Shown piece after piece: positions 1-5,234 of a DNA stretch of 11,179 bases. The stretch comes from Bryobacteraceae bacterium (GTDB lineage Bacteria > Acidobacteriota > Terriglobia > Bryobacterales > Bryobacteraceae). The first letter of the stretch is position 1. Every line of letters starts with the position of its first letter. A program made the position numbers and the translations under genes. The stretch spans positions 1-11,179 of the forward strand of contig JASHQT010000247.1 of assembly GCA_030039005.1 (NCBI GenBank), written 5' to 3'. The notes below the pieces were generated by a model, which saw nothing but the letters and a program-made list of their open reading frames with translations, ran no database searches and had not been told where the DNA came from.

Positions 1-1304
1 GGATACGTGCCGCGGACGAGGTTGTACAACTCGTCTTCCTGCCAATCGCGCGCGGCTGCCTCGGCAACGATCTGCTGCGCCAGGATATCGAGCGGCGCGC
101 GGGGAATTTCGAGGTGGTCGAGTTCGCCGGAGCGAATGGAGCGCACCAGCGCGGCGCACTCGATCAGCTCGTCGCGCGTGGTGGCGAACAAGCGGCCCTT
201 GGGTTTCGCACCCACCCAATGCCCGGATCGGCCCACGCGCTGCAAGGCGATTGCGATGGAGCGCGGCGATCCAAGCTGGCAGACCAGATCCACCGTGCCG
301 ATATCGATACCCAATTCAAGTGAAGCCGTCGCCACGACAGCGCGCAGTTCGCCGCTCTTCAGGCGCGCTTCGGCATTCAAACGCAGCGCGCGCGAAAGAC
401 TGCCATGATGCGGGAGGACGACGTTCTGGCCCAGGCGCTCGGCAAGCGCGTGCGAAACGCGCTCGGACAAGCGGCGGGTGTTGACGAATACCAACGTGGT
501 GCGGTGGGTCAGGATGAGCTCGGCCAGGCGATCGTAGATCTCGGCCCACATTTCGTTGCTGGCGACGGGTCCGAGTTCATCGCGTGGGACTTCGACGGCC
601 AGTTCCATTTCACGCCGATGGCCCACGTTCACAATGCGCGAGTTCGGGGACAGAAATTCGGCGACCTGCTCGATGGGCTTTACAGTCGCTGACAAACCGA
701 TACGTTGGGGCTTCACCTCGGCCAATGCATCCAGCCGGGCCAGCGAGAGCGCCAAGTGCGACCCGCGCTTGTCGTCGGCGATGGCGTGAATCTCATCGAC
801 AATCACGGTGCGCGTGGTAGCGAGCATCGCGCGCGATTTTTCAGCCGTCAGCAGAATGTACAGCGATTCCGGGGTGGTGACCAGAATGTGCGGCCGCTCC
901 TTGCCCATGTGCTGGCGCTCGGAAGCCGGCGTGTCGCCGGTGCGAACCGCAGTACGGATGGGCAAGAACGGGATGCCGCGGCGAGCGGCGAGCTCGGAAA
1001 TCTCCGCCAGCGGGACTTCCAGGTTTTTGTGAACATCGTTGCTTAAAGCCTTGAGCGGAGAGACATAAACCACTTCCGTCGCGTTGGGAAGCTCGCCCGA
1101 GCGCGCGGCGCGAACCAGCCGGTCCAAGCAAATGAGAAAGGCAGCTAACGTTTTGCCCGATCCAGTGGGGGCGGAGACGAGTACATCAGCCCCGGCGAAA
1201 ATTTCCGGCCAGCCCAGGATCTGCGGTTCAGTGGGGGCGCCGAAGCGCGTAACGAACCATTCGCAAATCAGGGGATCAAAATTAGCGAGAGTAGACACTG
1301 TCAT
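1..1304 (-). CDS. lhr: Lhr-family ATP-dependent DNA helicase (N-terminal part, cut by window edge)
   Basis: This is a superfamily 2 helicase of the Lhr type, a large 3'-5' DNA translocase linked to DNA repair. About 434 residues are present and the gene continues beyond base 1. Visible motifs in order are Walker A APTGSGKT (45-52), PLKAL (83-87), TPES (144-147), the DEIH Walker B box (170-173), SAT (205-207), HHGSLSR (about 299-305) and motif [10 protein letters not shown] (355-362). DEIH together with HHGSLSR is typical of Lhr rather than RecQ or DEAD-box RNA helicases. The ATG at 1304 is preferred because Lhr proteins usually begin just before the F-x-P motif, and an AGGTGATC complementary to the 16S tail lies 11 bases upstream. 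An in-frame ATG at 1328 would add eight residues. The C-terminal winged-helix and Lhr-specific domains lie outside the window. It is divergent from the zinc-ribbon gene and may share its promoter element. Confidence 0.93.
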   Translation of the reverse strand, partial: MTVSTLANFDPLICEWFVTRFGAPTEPQILGWPEIFAGADVLVSAPTGSGKTLAAFLICLDRLVRAARSGELPNATEVVYVSPLKALSNDVHKNLEVPLAEISELAARRGIPFLPIRTAVRTGDTPASERQHMGKERPHILVTTPESLYILLTAEKSRAMLATTRTVIVDEIHAIADDKRGSHLALSLARLDALAEVKPQRIGLSATVKPIEQVAEFLSPNSRIVNVGHRREMELAVEVPRDELGPVASNEMWAEIYDRLAELILTHRTTLVFVNTRRLSERVSHALAERLGQNVVLPHHGSLSRALRLNAEARLKSGELRAVVATASLELGIDIGTVDLVCQLGSPRSIAIALQRVGRSGHWVGAKPKGRLFATTRDELIECAALVRSIRSGELDHLEIPRAPLDILAQQIVAEAAARDWQEDELYNLVRGTY

Positions 1305-1377
1305 TCCTGAGGGATCACCTGTTTCCATTAGAGCGTACCGCAAAGGCGACGGTTAGTACTAGAGCAGTACTGTAACT

Positions 1378-1406
1378 ATTGTCACGGTAGTATCGGTACT
1401 GTACAA
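1378..1406 (-). promoter_or_regulatory. Candidate sigma70-like promoter for lhr
   Basis: Read on the minus strand, TTGTAC (1406-1401) is followed after 17 bases by GACAAT (1383-1378). This is a moderate match to TTGACA/TATAAT, and transcription would start near 1371, about 65 bases before the preferred lhr start. It is nearly the mirror image of the plus-strand promoter on the same DNA. Motif-based inference only. Confidence 0.4.
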
Positions 1407-1407
1407 T
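1379..1407 (+). promoter_or_regulatory. Sigma70-like promoter for the zinc-ribbon gene
   Basis: TTGTCA (1379-1384, 5/6 match to the -35 consensus), a 17-base spacer and TACAAT (1402-1407, 5/6 match to -10) predict transcription from about 1414 toward the zinc-ribbon gene. Both boxes lie inside the arms of a perfect inverted repeat, ACTATTGT (1375-1382) and ACAATAGT (1403-1410), so a dimeric regulator or a second polymerase could compete for the same DNA. Confidence 0.55.
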
Positions 1408-1497
1408 AGTCAACTGCGTTATCACGAAGGGCTTAGGGCCTCACGTAAAGGCTGATTATTGTCGGCGAAAGTAATTGGCAGGATGGGTTCTAGCGAA

Positions 1498-1839
1498 ATG
1501 AAGATCCGAGTCATCTTCGAATGTTCCGGCTGTGGATCGACATCGTATCGTCCATCGACTAAATGGACATTTAAAGACAACTTCCTGCATAAGTTCGGCA
1601 TTTGGCCACAGCGTTGTTATCGCTGCCGCCGCCGCTTTTATCTGTTCCGTCCTGCCCTGCTCGACACGGTCTTGAGAGCGCTGGCGGTTCCGCCCGATGC
1701 GCCACTGCAACCGGAAATCGTGCGCACGCCACCGCAGCCGGAGATCGCGCGAGCGGCGAAAGCCGGCCACGCTTCCGTAAAGACGGACGTGGTGTGGAGC
1801 ACGTTCGCCGAAGCCGATCAAGGCAAGGGGCATTCGTAG
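1498..1839 (+). CDS. Small double-CxxC zinc-ribbon protein, function unknown
   Basis: This 113-residue protein opens with a compact zinc-ribbon-like module: CSGC (C9, C12) and CYRC (C40, C43), separated by a basic and aromatic stretch ending GIWPQRC and followed by RRRFYLF. Four cysteines at this spacing should bind one Zn2+. Small proteins of this layout (CxxCGS, a basic helix, P-x-RC-x-x-C-x-x-RF) are familiar to me from soil bacteria, usually as hypothetical proteins. The C-terminal half is proline/alanine-rich and probably disordered, with QPEI repeated twice (71-74 and 80-83); there is no signal peptide. The start is uncertain: ATG 1498 is chosen because the ribbon begins directly after it, but ATG 1483 (preceded by AGG) and TTG 1459 are in frame. 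It is preceded by a good promoter and ends 25 bases from the convergent amidohydrolase. A role in binding nucleic acid or protein is possible but not shown. Confidence 0.7.
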   Translation: MKIRVIFECSGCGSTSYRPSTKWTFKDNFLHKFGIWPQRCYRCRRRFYLFRPALLDTVLRALAVPPDAPLQPEIVRTPPQPEIARAAKAGHASVKTDVVWSTFAEADQGKGHS

Positions 1840-1864
1840 CAAATCGGGCCTAGCAAACCGGAAT

Positions 1865-2872
1865 CTACGGCTTCAGCCAGCGGCTCGCGCGCGGATAGAC
1901 GCGTTGCGCGTTCGTTGCGTAAACGCGGTCTTTGTCGGCGGCACTGAGTTTCGAAGCGTCCACGTAGCGGCGAGTGTTGTCGTAATGATCGTTGGTTTCT
2001 TCGTTGACGATGCCGGGGAACGCGCCGTCGCATTCGGAACCAAACAGGATATTATCGAGCGGCACCGCGTCGAACAGCATCTGCATGTTCAAGTGGTTGT
2101 AGACGCAGGTATCGACAAAGACATTGCCGCTCGCCAGGATTTCATCGGGACTCGACCACTTGTTGTGCTTGGCGATGGCGCGCCAGCGCCCGATCTGGCA
2201 AGGCAGCGCGCCGCCGCCGTGGGGAACAAGAAAGCGCAGGCGCGGGAAATCCTTGAACAACTCTTTGGCCATCATGAGCTGCACGAAACCGGTGATGTCG
2301 GCCACCAGATATTGAACGGCCGTGTGCGGAAAATTTTTGTTGATAGACTCACTGCCGTGCAGGACGAGCGGTACGTCCATGGCCTGCGCCGCTTCGAACA
2401 CCGGATAATTGTGCTTGCCGGTGAATGGCGGGTTCTGCCATCGGCCGCCGGTGCCGTCAGGATCGAAATTGAAGGCGGCGAAACCTTCGCTCGCGAAGCG
2501 CTCGATTTGTTTGGCGATCTGCTCGGACGGGCACGTGGGATGCTGGCCAAGCATTCCAACAGGAACGAAGCGGCCTGGATGCAAGCGGCACGCGCGCAGG
2601 ATGAGGCTGTTGTTGAGGTCGGCCCAGATGGCGTTCTGCTCCACCGTTCCATCGTGCGTCGCCATAGCTTTGGCGCGCGGCGAAGCGAACGCCACGTCGA
2701 TCGCGCGCGAATCCATGAGGCCGACCACCTGTTCCAAGCTCTTTTTCACGTCGGCGTCAGAGATGTTCGGCAGCGCATCGGGATTTTTTCCGGCGAGCTG
2801 CGCTTCGCGAAAGCCCTCCACTTCCGGGTGGCGGGCAAGGCGGACGAAATGCTGATGGGAATCGATGATCAT
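1865..2872 (-). CDS. Amidohydrolase-2 family protein, LigJ-like (probable 4-oxalomesaconate hydratase)
   Basis: This 335-residue cytosolic TIM-barrel enzyme belongs to the amidohydrolase_2 family (PF04909). The N-terminus carries the metal motif D4-x-H6-x-H8, followed by H172 (LVLHGS), H218 (VPHGGGA), R229 and E280 in FGSE. Several segments match what I recall of LigJ from Sphingomonas/Sphingobium: SPRAxAMA (64-71), the FxxFPxLRFxxPHGGGA block (about 206-222), FxDTCVY (252-258), and the FGSE...TRRYxDA end. LigJ hydrates 4-oxalomesaconate to 4-carboxy-4-hydroxy-2-oxoadipate in gallate and protocatechuate 4,5-cleavage, and its single zinc is held by residues equivalent to H6, H8, H172 and E280. 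A related gamma-resorcylate- or ACMS-decarboxylase-like activity cannot be excluded. The start is fixed by the metal motif at residue 4, although no Shine-Dalgarno is visible. A tannase-family gene lies 0.7 kb upstream on the same strand. Confidence 0.85.
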   Translation of the reverse strand: MIIDSHQHFVRLARHPEVEGFREAQLAGKNPDALPNISDADVKKSLEQVVGLMDSRAIDVAFASPRAKAMATHDGTVEQNAIWADLNNSLILRACRLHPGRFVPVGMLGQHPTCPSEQIAKQIERFASEGFAAFNFDPDGTGGRWQNPPFTGKHNYPVFEAAQAMDVPLVLHGSESINKNFPHTAVQYLVADITGFVQLMMAKELFKDFPRLRFLVPHGGGALPCQIGRWRAIAKHNKWSSPDEILASGNVFVDTCVYNHLNMQMLFDAVPLDNILFGSECDGAFPGIVNEETNDHYDNTRRYVDASKLSAADKDRVYATNAQRVYPRASRWLKP

Positions 2873-2903
2873 GTGGTATGGGAGTCGAAATCACGGAGTT
2901 GAA

Positions 2904-3623
2904 ATGACGATGATACCAGTGCAGCGCAGCAAGATGTACGCCTACGCCGGCGCGCTCGCCCTACTTGCGGCTGGTTCGCTCGCTGCCCAGACCCCGCATG
3001 CCTTGGAAACTCGCCGCCGTTCCCACCCGATTCGCAATCCCGCTGTCGACCGCTATCTCACGCGCCTCGGCCGCGAGATTTCGGCGCAATTGCCCGTAGC
3101 CAAGCGCGATTTCACCTTCGCTGTCATTGCGGACGATCCTTGTCCCGCGACGCACGAGCCCGTCGCCCTCCCCGGCGGATTCATCCTGGTCCCGGCGGCC
3201 TTGTTCGGCGCCGCGGACGACGAAGCGGAGTTTGCCGCCATGCTCGCGCATGCGATGGAGCATGTCGCCCAACATCACGGAACGCAGTCTGGCTGCTCCG
3301 ATGCGGCGGTGGTTCCCGTCAACTTGCGCGCGTCTGTGCGTCATGACGAACTGGAAGCCGACGCCTTAGCGATTTCCCTCGTCGCGGACGCCGGCCTCGA
3401 CCCGAGTGCGTTAGCCCGCTACGTCGCGCGCGTGCAGTCGCCATCGTCAACGGCATCGGCCGCGCTTCCCGCCCGCGACGAGCGCTTGGCCGCCATGCAA
3501 CCGATCATCCGGCGTTTTCCGGTGGCGGACTCCCAGGTTTCGAGCAGCGAGTTCCTCGCGATCCAGCGCGAAGTCAGCGCGATCGTGCAGCCGAGGCGGA
3601 GATCGCAGGGGCTTGGCAGGTGA
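2904..3623 (+). CDS. Exported M48-like metallopeptidase homologue with altered HExxH motif
   Basis: The 239-residue product has an N-terminal signal peptide (basic start, hydrophobic 12-28, likely cleavage near AAQ-T) and an M48-type fold signature: NPAVDRYLTRLGREI (45-59), LPGGFILVPAALF (89-101), the active-site helix LAHAMEHVAQHH (114-125), and HDELEADALA (147-156) followed by AGLDPSAL. In M48 enzymes the helix reads HExxH. Here it is H116-A-M-E-H120: both zinc histidines and the third-ligand glutamate (probably E149) remain, but the catalytic glutamate is alanine. The protein may therefore be an inactive chaperone-like paralogue of BepA-type periplasmic proteases, and it lacks their TPR tail. 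GGAG at 2895-2898 is five bases from the ATG at 2904, which is preferred over ATG 2865 or 2910. The start lies 31 bp from the divergent amidohydrolase, and the end overlaps the convergent tannase gene by 50 bp. Confidence 0.8.
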   Translation: MTMIPVQRSKMYAYAGALALLAAGSLAAQTPHALETRRRSHPIRNPAVDRYLTRLGREISAQLPVAKRDFTFAVIADDPCPATHEPVALPGGFILVPAALFGAADDEAEFAAMLAHAMEHVAQHHGTQSGCSDAAVVPVNLRASVRHDELEADALAISLVADAGLDPSALARYVARVQSPSSTASAALPARDERLAAMQPIIRRFPVADSQVSSSEFLAIQREVSAIVQPRRRSQGLGR

Positions 3624-5145
3624 AGTTCGCGGCATCGTCCGCGCTTCCGGTTCCTTTGTACACCGCGGTCTGCGGATAGGGGCAGAGCGGATGCGTTCGC
3701 ACCGCCTTGCCCGCCTCCTCGCGCGAGGCGATGATGCTGTCCGGCGCTTTTCCGGTTTTGAGCCATTGCTCCAGAACCTCAATCTTGTCGAACGTATCGG
3801 CTCCTTCACCGCCTCCGCAATGGCGCATGCCGGGGACCATGAACAACCGGTACGATCGCTGCACCAGGCCCGGATCGACCTTATTCAGCACGCTCTCGTA
3901 ATATTTCGGGCTGGTCTCGGCCGACATTTGCTGATCGGACCAGCCGTGATACTGGAGAATCTTTCCGCCGCGCTCAAAGAACGCGGTGAGATCGGGATTC
4001 GTGCTGTTGATGGCAACGCCAGCTTTTTCGGCCCGCGCGATGTCGTTTGGGAAATTGAGCGTCATGTAATCCCAGTCCGGGTTCTGGAAGACGATGTACT
4101 TGAAGTAATCCGTCGCCGCGCCAAAGGGCCGCGGACCGGCCTGCGTCCCCCATCCCAGTTCGCTTCCGGGCGCCAGGCCCGGAAAAACGGTCTCCTTGGT
4201 TTCGGAATCGATCACGCCCGAATAGATCTTCTTCGCCGCTTCCACTTGCGGCGCGGTGAGGCAGCCGCTCGTGTTGCCGTTCTTGCACTCGACAGTAGCG
4301 GGATCGAAATGGCACAGCGCGGGATTTTCGATGACGCCATCCTTCACGCCATCGAGGGCGTCGCAAGTCTCGAGCACCGCTTCGTGGAGAATCTCGTATG
4401 TTTCGGGCGTCAGCGCGCCGGCCGGGTCGCGATGGACCGCCTGCGCCATCCACACGCCGCCGAGCGAACGTCCCACCGTGTCTGCGATGGGGTCGCCTGC
4501 CACGATGCCGTCATAATCTTGCGGGTACATTTGCGCTTCTTGCAAGCCCTCGCGGCCGCCCGCCGAACATCCGTTCCAGATGGCGCGCTGTTGCGCCTGG
4601 CCGTAGAAGGCCGCAACGATTGCCTTGGATTTGACGGTCATTTCATGCACGGCGCGATAACCGAAGTCGATCACTTTTTCGGGGTGCCCAAGGGCAAAGC
4701 TGGCGCTGCCTCCTGCGTGGCCGGTGTCGGTCATGGCCGCAACGTAGCCCCGGCCAAGCGCCGCGCCCAGATATTTGTAGTTGATGGTGCCGGTCCAGCC
4801 GCCGTTCCCGTCGGCTTCGAGTTCGCCGTTCCACGTTGGAGAGCTGGCGGGCGCGCTTCCCGGCATCGGCAACCAGACTTCAATCTTGATGTTTGAATCG
4901 GGAACGGGCTGGATTGTTGCGGCCACGCGGCAGAAGGCAGGCAGCTTTTTCCAGTCCACCGGCGCGCCCAAATCGCGCTCCGACCCGGGCGGCGGCGTGA
5001 ATTCACCGGCCGGAACCACTTGAGCAAGCGTGATGGTGGTGTTCGGAAGCGTGGCCGAGCGAAAACTCTCGCAAGAAGCGGCGGTGAGGGTCGCGCAACC
5101 AATCAGGGCGAGAACAACCGCGCAGAAACCAAAGCGAGCCGGCAT
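3574..5145 (-). CDS. Tannase/feruloyl esterase family alpha/beta hydrolase, secreted
   Basis: This 523-residue protein matches the tannase and feruloyl esterase family (PF07519), which hydrolyses aromatic carboxylic esters such as gallate or ferulate esters of plant polyphenols. After a signal peptide (hydrophobic core roughly 6-24) come the nucleophile motif GCSAGGREGL with C193-S194, a putative calcium-binding region (CDALDGVKDG, about 261-270), YHGWSD with D404, and MRHCGG with H442-C443. Together these form the CS-D-HC arrangement, in which the cysteines next to Ser and His form a disulphide. Length is normal for the family. The ATG at 5145 is chosen because AAGGAG sits five bases upstream (5151-5156); a TTG 18 bases earlier is less likely. 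It has its own promoter. The last 50 bases are antisense to the M48-like gene. Substrate (tannin, feruloyl ester or terephthalate-type ester) cannot be decided from sequence. Confidence 0.92.
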   Translation of the reverse strand: MPARFGFCAVVLALIGCATLTAASCESFRSATLPNTTITLAQVVPAGEFTPPPGSERDLGAPVDWKKLPAFCRVAATIQPVPDSNIKIEVWLPMPGSAPASSPTWNGELEADGNGGWTGTINYKYLGAALGRGYVAAMTDTGHAGGSASFALGHPEKVIDFGYRAVHEMTVKSKAIVAAFYGQAQQRAIWNGCSAGGREGLQEAQMYPQDYDGIVAGDPIADTVGRSLGGVWMAQAVHRDPAGALTPETYEILHEAVLETCDALDGVKDGVIENPALCHFDPATVECKNGNTSGCLTAPQVEAAKKIYSGVIDSETKETVFPGLAPGSELGWGTQAGPRPFGAATDYFKYIVFQNPDWDYMTLNFPNDIARAEKAGVAINSTNPDLTAFFERGGKILQYHGWSDQQMSAETSPKYYESVLNKVDPGLVQRSYRLFMVPGMRHCGGGEGADTFDKIEVLEQWLKTGKAPDSIIASREEAGKAVRTHPLCPYPQTAVYKGTGSADDAANFTCQAPAISASAARSR

Positions 5146-5180
5146 GGGATCTCCTTTCCCCAACGCGGGAAATGGTTTTA

Positions 5181-5209
5181 ATTATATACACTGCCCGTGT
5201 ACTTTTCAG
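5181..5209 (-). promoter_or_regulatory. Sigma70-like promoter of the tannase gene with an inverted repeat in its spacer
   Basis: On the minus strand CTGAAA (5209-5204, 4/6 match) and a perfect TATAAT (5186-5181) are separated by 17 bases, placing the start near 5174 and leaving about 28 bases of leader containing AAGGAG. The spacer carries TACAC-TGCCC-GTGTA (5187-5201), a 5-base-arm inverted repeat abutting the -10 box. That is a position where a repressor would block polymerase, so substrate-controlled expression is possible. Confidence 0.6.
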
Positions 5210-5234
5210 TTCGCGGGGCGCCGCAATCCGTTCG

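Larger units (their letters stand above)
1355..1410. repeat. Cluster of short inverted and direct repeats in the lhr/zinc-ribbon intergenic region
   Basis: The 56-base stretch contains AGTACT twice (1355-1360 and 1366-1371, 11 bases apart), GTACTGTA twice (1367-1374 and 1396-1403, 29 bases apart), and the 8-base inverted repeat ACTATTGT/ACAATAGT (1375-1382, 1403-1410). The spacing in steps near one helical turn and the overlap with both promoter candidates suggest protein binding sites. The binding protein cannot be named from sequence. Confidence 0.5.

Noticed and set aside
1456..1842. 128-codon minus-strand frame opposite the zinc-ribbon gene
   Set aside because: The plus strand has the regular CxxC motifs and a good promoter; the minus frame shows neither.
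1904..2902. 332-codon plus-strand frame opposite the LigJ-like gene
   Set aside because: Antisense shadow of a gene with intact metal-binding motifs; no family resemblance of its own.
3613..4896. Long 427-codon open frame on the plus strand opposite the tannase gene
   Set aside because: It is the antisense shadow of a clear tannase-family gene; its translation has no recognisable motifs and is Arg/His/Ala-rich as expected for GC-rich antisense frames.
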